Part shown: piece after piece, positions 16,914-25,697 of the stretch
How the letters are laid out: the number at the start of each line of letters is the position of its first letter
Numbering within the stretch: the stretch's first letter is position 1
Origin: Rhodocaloribacter sp964552015
GTDB lineage: Bacteria; Bacteroidota; Rhodothermia; Rhodothermales; ISCAR-4553
Direction of reading: 5' to 3'
NCBI GenBank assembly: GCA_964552015.1
Contig: CAZKFR010000010.1
Span: forward strand, 10,260-74,259
DNA length: 64,000 bases
The notes under the pieces: generated by a model
Told to the model about the DNA's origin: nothing
Seen by the model: only the letters and a program-made list of their open reading frames with translations
Databases searched by the model: none
Made by a program: the position numbers and the translations under genes

Positions 16914-17795
16914 TTACAGGGCAAACCCGTTAGCCGGGGTGGACGAGGCCGAGTAGGCGCCGTGGCGGCCGTTGCCGCTCGGTGTCGGGCCGGAAGCCTC
17001 TTCCTTGGTTTCCTCGTGGTCGTGCAGAAAACGCTGGTTGTTCTTGAGGATTTCGCGGGCCAGGGCGATGTAGTTCCGGGCGCCGATGGAGGTGGCGTCG
17101 TAGAGCAGCACGGGCTTGCCGAAGCTGGGCGCCTCGGAGAGCCGTACGTTGCGCTGCACGATGGTTTTGAACACCTTGTCGCCAAAGTAGCGGCGCACCT
17201 CGCTGGCGACCTGGTTCGAGAGGCGGAGCCGGGTGTCGAACATGGTCAGCAGCACCCCTTCGAGTTCCAGGTCCGGGTTCAGGTGCTGCCGCACGATCTT
17301 GATCGTGTTGAGGAGTTGGCCCAGCCCCTCGAGGGCGAAGTATTCGGCCTGCACCGGGATCAGCACCGAATTGGCGGCCGTCAGCGCGTTGAGGGTCAGC
17401 AGCCCGAGCGACGGCGGGCAGTCGATGACGATGAAATCGTACTTGCGACGGGCCCGCACCAGCGCGTTCTTGAGGATCCGCTCGCGCTCAAGCACGTCGA
17501 TCATCTCGATCTCGGCCCCGACCAGGTTGATATGGCTGGGCACCATGTCGAGGAACGGCATCTCGGTGGGGCGCACGGCGTCTTCGAGCGTCGTGTCGCC
17601 GATGAGGACCTCGTAGGTGGAGGCCGTGACGGTGCGCGGGTCGATGCCGATCCCGGAGGTACAGTTGGCCTGGGGGTCGAAGTCGAGCAACAGCGTCGGG
17701 TGCTCGGTGGCCGCCAGGGAGGCCGCCAGGTTTACTGACGTCGTGGTCTTTCCGACGCCGCCTTTCTGGTTGGCTACGGCAATAACCTTTCCCAT
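16914..17795 (-). CDS. parA: chromosome partitioning ATPase ParA/Soj
   Basis: A 293-residue deviant-Walker ATPase. The P-loop KGGVGKTTT is at residues 11-19 with the signature Lys, followed by LLLDFDPQANCTSGIG and VIDCPPSLGLLTLNAL. ParA binds DNA nonspecifically and moves ParB-parS complexes. The start at 17795 places the P-loop right at the N-terminus as in all Soj proteins. The C-terminus carries a divergent tail of about 35 residues after the conserved helix. It is first in the parA-parB-DUF5683 row, divergent from the helicase gene across a 259-bp spacer with no other gene. Confidence 0.97.
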   Translation of the reverse strand: MGKVIAVANQKGGVGKTTTSVNLAASLAATEHPTLLLDFDPQANCTSGIGIDPRTVTASTYEVLIGDTTLEDAVRPTEMPFLDMVPSHINLVGAEIEMIDVLERERILKNALVRARRKYDFIVIDCPPSLGLLTLNALTAANSVLIPVQAEYFALEGLGQLLNTIKIVRQHLNPDLELEGVLLTMFDTRLRLSNQVASEVRRYFGDKVFKTIVQRNVRLSEAPSFGKPVLLYDATSIGARNYIALAREILKNNQRFLHDHEETKEEASGPTPSGNGRHGAYSASSTPANGFAL

Positions 17796-18054
17796 GCGAT
17801 CGTATGGGCTTCGGTTGGGAGGAGGACGGGATCGTGAAAGGGCACGGCGCGCTGGCCGGGCAGCAGGCTCCGACGCGGCGTTCCAGACCTTGGAATGTAG
17901 GAAGAAACGGGTGGCCAAGCCAGTAAGATCCGGGTAAATTTCCGATGCGGGCGGGCGGCGCCTGCTCCGGCATGCGGAAGCGTGGAACAAACCCGTGGGG
18001 TCAACATCTACCCTGCCCGACCGGGAGGCCGCCGCTGAAAGGAACGACCACGTT

Positions 18055-20139
18055 ATGGCGCGTCGCTTTGTGCTCAAGACCGACGTCGAGGCCGTCACGC
18101 GGAAGCTGACGATCGACTATGCCGGGGCGCTGAACCCGCAGCAGTATGCCGCGGTGACGGCGCCGGGCGGGCCGGTGCTGGTCATCGCCGGGGCGGGCAC
18201 GGGCAAGACGCGCACGCTCGTCTACCGCGTGGCCTACCTGGTGGAGACGGGGACGCCACCCGAGCAGATCGTGCTGCTGACGTTCACGCGGCGGGCCGCC
18301 CGCGAGATGCTGGCCCGGGCCGCGGCCCTGCTCGACGGCCGCTGTGAGCGCGTGCAGGGGGGCACCTTCCATGCCTTCTGTGCCGCCATCCTGCGCCGCC
18401 ATGCCCCCCGCATCGGCTTCCCCGGCACGTTCTCCATCCTCGATGCGGCCGATGCCGCCGACGTGCTCGACGTCCTCCGCACCGCCCACGGCTTCCACCG
18501 CGCCGGCAAACGGTTTCCCCGGAAAAAGACGCTCCAGGCCCTCTTTTCGGCCGCGGCCAACCGCGACCGGCCCCTGGCCGCCCTGCTCGAAGAAGCATAT
18601 CCCCAGTTTGTGGACTATCTGGACGACCTGGAGACGCTCCGTGCGGCCTACGTCGACTACAAGAAGGCCCACGCGCTGATGGATTACGACGACCTGCTGC
18701 TACGCACGCTCGAACTCTTCGATACGGACGACGGGGTGCGGCGGCAGGTGGCGGGCCGCTGCCGCCACGTCCTGGTGGATGAATACCAGGACACGAACCG
18801 GCTACAGGCCGCGCTCGTGCGCCGGTTTGCCTCGGTGCACGGCAACGTCATGGCGGTGGGGGACGACGCGCAGAGCATCTATCGCTTCCGGGGCGCCGAC
18901 TTCCGAAACATCTTTGCCTTCCCGGAGCAGTTTCCCGGCACGCGCCTGCTCAAGCTCGAACAGAACTACCGCTCGACGAAGCCCATCCTGGATCTGGCCA
19001 ATCACCTGCTGGGGTTTGCCCGGCGCAAGTACGACAAACGCTTGTTTACCGAACGGGAAGGGGGCGAGCGCCCCGCCCTGGTCCCTGCGCCCGACGACCG
19101 GTTCGAGAGCCGGTTCGTCGCCCAGATGGTGCTCGAACTGCGCGAGCAGGGCATCCCGCTCAACCGGATGGCGGTGCTGTTCCGCAGCAGCCACAACACG
19201 TACGACCTGGAGGTCGAACTCAACCGCCGCAACATCCCCTACGTCAAGTACGGCGGCCTCAAACTGAGCGAGGCGGCCCACGTGAAGGACGTGCTGGCGC
19301 ACCTGCGGGTCGTGGAAAACCCGAACGATGCCGTTGCCTGGCACCGCATCCTGCAGCTCATCGACGGCATCGGGCCGAAGACAGCCGCCGACCTCATCGA
19401 ATGGATCACCTCCGGCACCGACGACCCGTTCGTGCTGCCCGATCGCTCGTGGGGCAAACGCTACGTGGACGGGCTGATGGCGCTGTTCGAGATGCTCCGG
19501 GCCATCCGCCAGCCGGAGGTGTCGCTGGCTCGGCAGATGGAGGCGGTGCTGGCCTACTATGCACCGCTCCTGCGTCGTACCTACTACGAGGACTATCCGA
19601 AGCGCGAGCAGGACCTTGAGCACCTTGCCGCGCTGGTCGAGGGCTTTGCCGACCGGGCGGCGTTCCTGGCTGCGCTGGCCCTCGACCCCGTCGAACTCTC
19701 GGCGCTCGACGCCGAGGCGCTGGCCGACGACGAGCCCCCGCTCGTCCTGTCGACGATCCACTCGGCCAAAGGGCTCGAGTTCGATGCCGTCTTCATCATC
19801 CATGCCCTCGACGGCGTGCTGCCCTCGGGCTATGCGCTCGACGACCCCGACGCGCTCGACGAGGAACTGCGGCTGCTCTACGTCGCTGTGACGCGGGCCC
19901 GTAACCACCTGTTCATCTCCTATCCGATGGTGCAGTACAGCCGCTGGCAGGGGTCGTACCTGGCCGAGCCTAGCCGCTTCGTGGCCGACGTCCCCGAGCC
20001 CCTGCTCGAACCCTGGTCGCTCGTCGAAGAGGCGCCGCCGGCCCTTGAGGCGCCGCCGGCGTCAGAGGCGACGTCGCGGCCCCTGCTGCCGGCGCCGCCC
20101 GCCGCAGAGGACGAACCCGGCGACGGCCTGCCGTTCTGA
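18055..20139 (+). CDS. UvrD/PcrA-like SF1A ATP-dependent DNA helicase
   Basis: A 694-residue UvrD-family 3'-5' helicase. It has the Q motif LNPQQYAAV (26-34), Walker A AGAGTGKTRT (45-54), Walker B LVDEYQDTN, motif III GDDAQSIYRFRGA, motif IV LEQNYRS and motifs V/VI STIHSAKGLEFDAVF and RLLYVAVTRARNHLF. The C-terminal tail is a low-complexity Pro/Ala/Glu stretch. The ATG at 18055 follows an AAAGGAA Shine-Dalgarno 11 bp upstream. It is shorter than PcrA (about 720 aa) and belongs to the compact UvrD-like helicases of this phylum. The role is presumably DNA repair; no partner gene lies beside it. Confidence 0.93.
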   Translation: MARRFVLKTDVEAVTRKLTIDYAGALNPQQYAAVTAPGGPVLVIAGAGTGKTRTLVYRVAYLVETGTPPEQIVLLTFTRRAAREMLARAAALLDGRCERVQGGTFHAFCAAILRRHAPRIGFPGTFSILDAADAADVLDVLRTAHGFHRAGKRFPRKKTLQALFSAAANRDRPLAALLEEAYPQFVDYLDDLETLRAAYVDYKKAHALMDYDDLLLRTLELFDTDDGVRRQVAGRCRHVLVDEYQDTNRLQAALVRRFASVHGNVMAVGDDAQSIYRFRGADFRNIFAFPEQFPGTRLLKLEQNYRSTKPILDLANHLLGFARRKYDKRLFTEREGGERPALVPAPDDRFESRFVAQMVLELREQGIPLNRMAVLFRSSHNTYDLEVELNRRNIPYVKYGGLKLSEAAHVKDVLAHLRVVENPNDAVAWHRILQLIDGIGPKTAADLIEWITSGTDDPFVLPDRSWGKRYVDGLMALFEMLRAIRQPEVSLARQMEAVLAYYAPLLRRTYYEDYPKREQDLEHLAALVEGFADRAAFLAALALDPVELSALDAEALADDEPPLVLSTIHSAKGLEFDAVFIIHALDGVLPSGYALDDPDALDEELRLLYVAVTRARNHLFISYPMVQYSRWQGSYLAEPSRFVADVPEPLLEPWSLVEEAPPALEAPPASEATSRPLLPAPPAAEDEPGDGLPF

Positions 20140-20181
20140 CAAAAGCGGGGCGGGCGTGGTCCGAATCGGCCCCGTTCGTCG

Positions 20182-20187
20182 TATCTT
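20182..20187 (+). promoter_or_regulatory. putative -10 box TATCTT upstream of a GNAT gene
   Basis: TATCTT in the context CGTATCTTG, 41 bp before the ATG at 20228, in the 88-bp spacer after the helicase gene. Confidence 0.4.
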
Positions 20188-20227
20188 GTAGGTACGTCAC
20201 GCCCTTCGACCCCGACGGTACGCTGCC

Positions 20228-20707
20228 ATGACCATCCCGTCCGATCCTCCCGCCCTCTCGCAGGAGATGCCCGGTGCGGAGGCCGTGCGTATCGTGGAAG
20301 CCGGTCTCGAGGCGCGCGAGGTACTCGTCCGCCTCAACCGGGTCATTTTCGGCGAAGAGCGGGTCATCAACACGTTCGACCGCATCGACCTGATGATCCT
20401 GCTGGCCTATGCGGGGGCGGATGCGGTCGGTTTCAAGGTGGGCTATCGCGAGAACCGCTTCACGTTCTACAGCGCCAAAGGCGGGGTGCTGCCGGCTTAC
20501 CGGCGGCGCGGCATCGCCCGGCTGCTCCTCCACGAGATGATGGACCGCGTACGCGCCCGCGGGTACACACGCTTCGCCTACGACACCTTCCCGAACATGC
20601 ATCCCGGCATGACCATTCTGGGGCTGAAGGAGGGCTTCCGCGTGATGCGGGCCGACTACAACCCCACCTACCGGGACTATCGCCTCCGGTTCGAAAAGCG
20701 GCTCTGA
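20228..20707 (+). CDS. GNAT family N-acetyltransferase
   Basis: A 159-residue single-domain GNAT. The acetyl-CoA pyrophosphate loop is VLPAYRRRGIARLLLHE (about residues 86-102), preceded by the strand pair VGFKVGYRENRFTFYSAKGG. The substrate is unknown. It has its own candidate promoter and converges on the tiny DUF5989 gene with a 10-bp gap. Confidence 0.85.
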   Translation: MTIPSDPPALSQEMPGAEAVRIVEAGLEAREVLVRLNRVIFGEERVINTFDRIDLMILLAYAGADAVGFKVGYRENRFTFYSAKGGVLPAYRRRGIARLLLHEMMDRVRARGYTRFAYDTFPNMHPGMTILGLKEGFRVMRADYNPTYRDYRLRFEKRL

Positions 20708-20717
20708 GGTCGCTCCG

Positions 20718-20876
20718 TCAGAACAGCGCGTAGATGAAGGGAGCCAGGGCCGAGCCCTGCGTCAGCACGATCAGCAGGCTCAGCAGCAACAGGATGACGA
20801 GGATGGGCGCCAGCCAGAACTTCTTCCGCTCGCGCAGGAACTGCCAGAACTCACCGAGGATGCGAAGCTTACCCAT
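20718..20876 (-). CDS. DUF5989 small membrane protein (52 aa)
   Basis: A 52-residue protein from the minus-strand ATG at 20876. The N-terminus MGKLRILGEFWQFLRERKKFW is followed by one membrane span (about 22-40, LAPILVILLLLSLLIVL) and ends TQGSALAPFIYALF. This matches the DUF5989 family from memory, including the FWQFL, KKFWLAP and GSALAPFIY blocks. Such genes usually sit with a SxtJ-like protein and a carbamoyltransferase in polysaccharide or secondary-metabolite clusters; here neither is adjacent. It is divergent from the downstream permease pair. The function is unknown. Confidence 0.8.
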   Translation of the reverse strand: MGKLRILGEFWQFLRERKKFWLAPILVILLLLSLLIVLTQGSALAPFIYALF

Positions 20877-21014
20877 ACCGATCCGCTAGCGTGGCAAGGA
20901 GAAACGCGGCGGTACGATACGCCGCCCTGCGACGGGATGCAACCCGTCCCGGTTCATTGCGTACGAACCGGCGGCTTTCGGGTTCTGTCGTTGCTCCTCA
21001 TCCTGCGTTGCCCC

Positions 21015-22253
21015 GTGCGTACCTTCTTTTTCGAACTCTGGGAAGGCCTTCGGATCGCCTTCCGGGCCATCGCCACCCACAAGATGCGGGCGGTGCTGAC
21101 GACGCTCGGCATCATCATCGGCATCGTCTCCGTGACGGCCATGGCCACCGTGGTCAACGGGATCGAGAAGGATTTCGATGAGGACATGGCCACGCTGGGC
21201 ACCGACGTGCTCTACATCGAGCGGTGGCCGTGGGTGGGGAGCCCCGGCATGAAGTGGTGGGAGTACATCAACCGGCCCACCATCACGGCGGACCTGGCCG
21301 ACATCATCGCCGAGCGCTCCCGCTACGCCGTGGCGACGGTGCCCGTGGCTACGACCCGCCGCGTCGTAACGTACCAGGGCAACTCGGTCTTCGACGTCGA
21401 GGTGCTCGGCGTGCGGGCCACCTACCCGCAGGTGCATCCGGTGGATCTGGCCGCCGGCTACTTCTTCAGCGACTTCGACGACCGCAGCGCCCGTACCGTC
21501 TGCATCATCGGCGCCGAGATTGCCGACCGGCTCATCCCCATCGGCGATCCGCTCGGCAAGACGATCCGCATCGACGGACACCGGTATCAGGTCGTCGGCG
21601 TCATGGAGCGCAAGGGGAGCGGCGCCGAAGGGCCCGGCTCGGTCGACCACCAGGTCATCATCCCCTTCAACGCCTTCCGCAACCATTTTGGCATGACCCG
21701 CCGGGACGTGTCCGTGCGCGTGAAGGTCGGCGACCCGGCCCTGATCGACCTGGCCAAGGACGAACTGACGGGCATTCTGCGCGTGGCCCGCCGGCTCGAC
21801 GCCCGCGAGGAGAACGACTTCGAGATCAACGACCAGCAGGCGCTTCGGGCCCAGATCGCGCCGGTCAAGACGGCCATCTACGGCATCGGGCTGGGGCTGA
21901 CGGCGCTGGCGTTGCTCGTGGGGGGCATCGGGGTGATGAACATCATGTTCGTCTCGGTCAAGGAGCGCACGCGCGAGATCGGCATCCGCAAGGCCGTCGG
22001 AGCCCGGCGGCGCACGATCCTGTTGCAGTTCCTCATCGAAGCCGTCATCGTCTCGCTCGTGGGGGGGCTGCTGGGGGTGCTGCTCTCCCTGCCGCTGACG
22101 CTGCTGATCCGCCTGGCTCTTCCCGCCACGCTCGATCTGGGGGTCGTCGCCATCGCCTTCGGCATCTGTGCCCTGGTCGGGACGGTCTTCGGCCTGGCGC
22201 CGGCCTGGACCGCGGCCCGCGCCAATCCCATCGAGGCCCTGCGCTACGAATGA
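21015..22253 (+). CDS. MacB/FtsX-type ABC transporter permease
   Basis: A 412-residue permease with the MacB topology. A first span (about 20-42, MRAVLTTLGIIIGIVSVTAM) is followed by a large periplasmic MacB_PCD domain, then three spans in the FtsX domain with the signature VGGIGVMNIMFVSVKERTREIGIRKAVGA. The GTG at 21015 is preferred because the family starts just before FELWEGLRIAFRAI; an in-frame ATG at 20937 adds 26 unlikely residues. It is followed by a paralogue 49 bp downstream. No ATPase or membrane-fusion gene is adjacent, so the pair must use a distant MacB-like ATPase. Confidence 0.88.
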   Translation: MRTFFFELWEGLRIAFRAIATHKMRAVLTTLGIIIGIVSVTAMATVVNGIEKDFDEDMATLGTDVLYIERWPWVGSPGMKWWEYINRPTITADLADIIAERSRYAVATVPVATTRRVVTYQGNSVFDVEVLGVRATYPQVHPVDLAAGYFFSDFDDRSARTVCIIGAEIADRLIPIGDPLGKTIRIDGHRYQVVGVMERKGSGAEGPGSVDHQVIIPFNAFRNHFGMTRRDVSVRVKVGDPALIDLAKDELTGILRVARRLDAREENDFEINDQQALRAQIAPVKTAIYGIGLGLTALALLVGGIGVMNIMFVSVKERTREIGIRKAVGARRRTILLQFLIEAVIVSLVGGLLGVLLSLPLTLLIRLALPATLDLGVVAIAFGICALVGTVFGLAPAWTAARANPIEALRYE

Positions 22254-22302
22254 GCCGCCCGCCGGCGCGTTTGCTTTCGTTCACGATTCACGTTCAACCT
22301 CC

Positions 22303-23532
22303 ATGGCGTTCCTGGAAGCTTTTCGGATGGCCTGGGATTCGCTGCGAAGCCACAAGCTGCGGTCTTCGCTGACGCTGCTCGGCATGGTGATCGGCGTCTT
22401 CGCGATCATCGTCTCGGTCACCGGTGTCTCCGTCATCGACGTCTATTTCAAGGAGCGCCTCCAGTTTCTCGGGGCCTCGACGTTCACGGTGCGCCGGACC
22501 CCCTCCATTCAGCTGGGGCCGCTCGACCGGAGCGTCCGCAACCGGCCGCCGATCACGTACGATCAGGTGGAGCGCCTGGCGCGGGCGCTGACGCTCCCGG
22601 CCACGGTCAGCGTGATCGAGGATTTTTACCTCGGGGCGGTGCGCTACGAGAACGAGGAGACGGAACCCAACGTGGTGCTGCTCGGCACCGACGAGCACAT
22701 GCTGGGTAACTTCAGCTATGAGATCGACCAGGGGCGTTTCCTTTCGGAGCAGGACGTGCAGTATGCCCGCCCGGTGGTCGTGCTCGGCAGCGCCGTGGCC
22801 GAAGAACTGTTCCCGAACGTGTCGCCGCTGGGCAAGACCGTGCGCATCGGCGGGCACCGGTACGAGGTCATCGGCGTCCTCAAAGAGAAAGGCAGTTTTC
22901 TCGGGTTCAATCAGGACAACCGGGTCTTTGCGCCCATCACCCGCCTGATGTCCCTCTACGGCCAGCCCGACCGCAACATCGCCACGGTCAGCGTGCGTGC
23001 GCACGATCCGCGGCTGATCCAGGCGGCGATGGACGAGGTCATCGGGCGGTTCCGGGTCATCCGCAAGGTGCCGCCGGGCGAGGACAACAACTTCGAGATC
23101 GAGACGAACGACTCGATGCAGGGGATCTTCAACGCCTTCACGGGGACGCTCACGCTGGGCGGGGCCATCATCGGGCTGGTGGCGCTGCTGGCGGCCGGCA
23201 TCGGCATCATGAACATCATGCTCGTCTCGGTGACCGAGCGCACGCGCGAGATCGGCATCCGGAAGGCCGTCGGGGCCCGGCGGCGGGACATCCTGCGGCA
23301 GTTTCTGCTGGAGGCGTTCTTTCTGTGCCAGATCGGGGGCTTGCTCGGGATCGTGCTCGGGGCGCTCGTGGGGAACCTGGTGGCCGTCTATTTCGACATC
23401 TCCGCGGCGTTTCCGGTAGGCTGGGCCGTGGGGGCCGTCGTGATGGTGACGGGCATCGCGCTCGTCTTTGGCGGGTATCCGGCGTTCAAGGCGGCACGGC
23501 TCAATCCGATCGAGTCACTCCGGTACGAATAG
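22303..23532 (+). CDS. MacB/FtsX-type ABC transporter permease (paralogue)
   Basis: A 409-residue homologue of the preceding gene with the same layout: N-terminal span (SHKLRSSLTLLGMVIGVFAI), periplasmic domain, and a C-terminal FtsX unit with GIGIMNIMLVSVTERTREIGIRKAVGA. The two probably form a heterodimer that exports a substrate or acts as a mechanotransmitter; which one is unknown. The ATG at 22303 follows a short heptad-like spacer (units GTTCACG, ATTCACG, TTCAACC). The next gene, rpiA, has its own candidate promoter overlapping the end of this gene. Confidence 0.88.
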   Translation: MAFLEAFRMAWDSLRSHKLRSSLTLLGMVIGVFAIIVSVTGVSVIDVYFKERLQFLGASTFTVRRTPSIQLGPLDRSVRNRPPITYDQVERLARALTLPATVSVIEDFYLGAVRYENEETEPNVVLLGTDEHMLGNFSYEIDQGRFLSEQDVQYARPVVVLGSAVAEELFPNVSPLGKTVRIGGHRYEVIGVLKEKGSFLGFNQDNRVFAPITRLMSLYGQPDRNIATVSVRAHDPRLIQAAMDEVIGRFRVIRKVPPGEDNNFEIETNDSMQGIFNAFTGTLTLGGAIIGLVALLAAGIGIMNIMLVSVTERTREIGIRKAVGARRRDILRQFLLEAFFLCQIGGLLGIVLGALVGNLVAVYFDISAAFPVGWAVGAVVMVTGIALVFGGYPAFKAARLNPIESLRYE

Positions 23533-23543
23533 CCCGGGCGTCG

Positions 23544-23549
23544 TATCTT
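23544..23549 (+). promoter_or_regulatory. putative -10 box TATCTT upstream of rpiA
   Basis: TATCTT in CGTATCTTG, 27 bp before the ATG at 23576, giving a leader of about 20 nt. Confidence 0.4.
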
Positions 23550-23575
23550 GGGCCGGGCCGTCGGAGGGGCGGCGG

Positions 23576-24319
23576 ATGGGTTCCACGAAGACGGAGGACA
23601 GGATGCAGGAGGACCGGCAGGAGGCCGCCAAACGGGTGGCCGGGGAACGGGTGGCCGCCATGGTGGAGGACGGCATGTGCCTGGGCCTCGGGACGGGATC
23701 GACGGCGGCCCGGGCCATCGAGGCCCTGGGGCGTCGTATCCGTGAAGAAGGATTGCGCCTGGCCGGGGTGGCGACTTCGTTCTTTGCCGAGCGGATGGCC
23801 CGGGCCCACGGCATCCGCCTGCTCACCTTCGACGAGGTAGACGAACTCGACCTGGCCTTCGACGGGGCCGACGAGGTGGATCCGGCGCTCAACCTGATCA
23901 AGGGGCGGGGGGCGGCCCATACGCGGGAGAAGGTGGTGGCTTCGTGCGCGCGTCGCTTCGTGGTGCTCGTGGATGAGAGCAAGCTCGTCGATCGCCTCGG
24001 CACGAAGCGGCCGGTGCCGGTGGAGGTGCTGCCCATGGCGGCGGCCCCGGTGCAACGGGCGCTGGAACGCATGGGTGCCCGGGCCGAACTGCGCATGGGC
24101 CAGCAGAAAGACGGCCCCGTCGTCACGGATCAGGGCCTCTGGGTGATCGACGCCACCTTTCCCGGCGGCCTCGACGACCCGGCCGCCTGCGACCGGGCGC
24201 TCCGCGCGCTACCCGGCGTGCTGGACCACGGCCTCTTCATCGGCATGGCGACGGAAGTGCTGGTCGGCATGCCCGGCGGGGACGTACGGCGGCTTCTTCC
24301 CGCCGAAGGCCACCGCTGA
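23576..24319 (+). CDS. rpiA: ribose-5-phosphate isomerase A
   Basis: A 247-residue RpiA converting ribose-5-phosphate and ribulose-5-phosphate in the pentose phosphate pathway. The motifs are LGLGTGSTAARAIEAL (phosphate loop), DLAFDGADEVDPALNLIKGRGAA with the catalytic Asp/Lys region, REKVVASCA, and VDESKLVDRLG. The ATG at 23576 has GGAGGGG about 8 bp upstream; an alternative ATG at 23603, preceded by GGAGGA, gives 238 residues, closer to the usual size. A strong terminator follows 36 bp after the stop. Confidence 0.95.
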   Translation: MGSTKTEDRMQEDRQEAAKRVAGERVAAMVEDGMCLGLGTGSTAARAIEALGRRIREEGLRLAGVATSFFAERMARAHGIRLLTFDEVDELDLAFDGADEVDPALNLIKGRGAAHTREKVVASCARRFVVLVDESKLVDRLGTKRPVPVEVLPMAAAPVQRALERMGARAELRMGQQKDGPVVTDQGLWVIDATFPGGLDDPAACDRALRALPGVLDHGLFIGMATEVLVGMPGGDVRRLLPAEGHR

Positions 24320-24354
24320 CGGGAAGAAGCCGCTGACGAGGCACCGCATCATGA

Positions 24355-24392
24355 AAAAAAAGCCCCGCTGCACCAGGCAACGGGGCTTTTTT
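24355..24392. terminator. bidirectional intrinsic terminator between rpiA and tonB
   Basis: A-rich arm plus AGCCCCG (24361-24367) pairs with CGGGGCT (24381-24387) flanked by T6 around a 13-nt loop. Poly-A on the left and poly-T on the right serve both the plus-strand rpiA and the minus-strand tonB, which converge here. Confidence 0.9.
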
Positions 24393-24410
24393 CGAGGCGT
24401 GAACAAGCGA

Positions 24411-25070
24411 TTATTTCAGCTTGAAGGTGATCGGCAGGGACATCTTCACCTTCACCGGCTTGCCGCGCTGCTTGCCCGGCTTGAACTTGGCCTGTTTGAC
24501 GGCGCGGATGGCTTCCTCGTCGCACCCGGCACCGATGCCACGCACCACGACCGGGTCGACGACGCGGCCCTGCTCATCCACGACGAACTGCACGATGACG
24601 CGCCCTTCGACGCCGGCTTTCTTGGCGATCTCCGGGTAGCGGATCTTGCTCTGGATCGAGGCCAGCCCGCCGATCAGTTCCGGCATCTCCTCGACGATGA
24701 CGAAGATTTCCGGCTCCGGCTCTTCTTCTTCGGCCGGCGGCGGGGGCGGCGGCAGGTCCGTCAGCGGCTCGTCGATGTCGAGCGTGGCGTCGAGGTCCAG
24801 GTCGTCGTCCTCGAGCACCTCGTCATCGGGCACCTCGACGGGCACCGGCGGGCGGGGCGGCGGCGGCGGCTTCTCGATCTGCTGCGTCTGCTGGATCTCC
24901 TCCATCTGCACCACTTCCTGCTCTTCGGCCACGAACTCCATCGTCTGCTCCGCACGCATGTCGATGCGGAAGGCGACGATGAGCAGCAGCAACGTCAGCA
25001 CCAGCCCGATCTCGATGTAGAGCGGGTACCGCTTGCGCAGGTCGGCTTTGTCGGTTTTGCGTAAGGCCAT
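24411..25070 (-). CDS. tonB: TonB energy transducer
   Basis: A 219-residue TonB protein. A basic cytoplasmic start is followed by one membrane span (about 17-36, PLYIEIGLVLTLLLLIVAF), a Glu/Gln stretch, a Pro-rich and acidic periplasmic rod (PPPPPRPPVPVEVP, acidic run, PPPPPP) and the C-terminal domain IQSKIRYPEIAKKAGVEGRVIVQFVVDEQG. The domain ends with the usual AIRAVKQAKFKPGKQRGKPVKVKMSLPITFKL strand pattern. It couples the proton-motive force via ExbBD, not present here, to outer-membrane receptors. A TATCTT box lies 42 bp upstream. It ends at the shared terminator with rpiA. Confidence 0.95.
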   Translation of the reverse strand: MALRKTDKADLRKRYPLYIEIGLVLTLLLLIVAFRIDMRAEQTMEFVAEEQEVVQMEEIQQTQQIEKPPPPPRPPVPVEVPDDEVLEDDDLDLDATLDIDEPLTDLPPPPPPAEEEEPEPEIFVIVEEMPELIGGLASIQSKIRYPEIAKKAGVEGRVIVQFVVDEQGRVVDPVVVRGIGAGCDEEAIRAVKQAKFKPGKQRGKPVKVKMSLPITFKLK

Positions 25071-25111
25071 GGTCTTCGTCTCTGGCTACGGGGTCAACAG
25101 GTCGAACGCCC

Positions 25112-25117
25112 AAGATA
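25112..25117 (-). promoter_or_regulatory. putative -10 box TATCTT upstream of tonB
   Basis: Minus-strand TATCTT in GTTATCTTG, 42 bp before the tonB ATG. The spacer 25071-25328 (258 bp) otherwise shows nothing I can support. Confidence 0.4.
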
Positions 25118-25328
25118 ACGCACGAAGCGTGCAAAAGAAATAACGGCGCTCGCGTTTTGTGATACCGGAAGGTTCGAGGATGGGTTCCTGAATACGAGGA
25201 AGGTGTTACGGGGGTAGTCGTGTGTGTTTGAACCCTTTGGTGATGGAAGGATGGGGGCCGCTCCTGTCGGGAAACGCGGTGTCGTGAAGACACGGGAACG
25301 CGGGCAAAGTTGCTGCCGGAGGCCCGGA

Positions 25329-25697
25329 TCATGGGGCCATGGCCGTGGACCGGCGTGTGCGGAGCGCATAGAGGCTCACGCCCACGATCAGGCCGATCAC
25401 GTCGGCCACGACGTCGAGGGCGTCGGGGGTGCGGGGCCAGGGCAGCAGGCCCTGGTAGAACTCGCTCATCACGGCGAACACCGCGCCGCCGGCCAGCACG
25501 CCCGCGATCCGCACGCGGAGGGAGTGCGGCAGCGCGTGCATCCACAGCCACCCCAGAACGCCGAACAGCACGGCGTGGCCGAGTTTGTCATATTCGAACA
25601 GGGTGGTGGATGGCAGCGCTTCGCCGGGGAGCGTGAGCAGGATCACGATCAGGAGAGTCCAGCCGAGTGCCAGGCGGCGGGGCGCGGGGCGCGTCAT
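25329..25697 (-). CDS. VanZ-like membrane protein
   Basis: A 122-residue membrane protein with about four spans. The pattern DKLGHAVLFGVLGWLW, then SEFYQGLLPWPRTPDALDVVADVIGLIVG, is the VanZ-like signature (conserved DK.xH and E..Q....R...D...N/D). The molecular role of the family is unclear. Its ATGA start overlaps the stop of the nnr gene by 4 bp, so the two are translationally coupled. Confidence 0.85.
   Translation of the reverse strand: MTRPAPRRLALGWTLLIVILLTLPGEALPSTTLFEYDKLGHAVLFGVLGWLWMHALPHSLRVRIAGVLAGGAVFAVMSEFYQGLLPWPRTPDALDVVADVIGLIVGVSLYALRTRRSTAMAP

Noticed and set aside
15900..18055. parS site near parAB
   Set aside because: Looked for the TGTTTCACGTGAAACA-like palindrome; only a partial GTTTCAGGTG at about 16871 is present.
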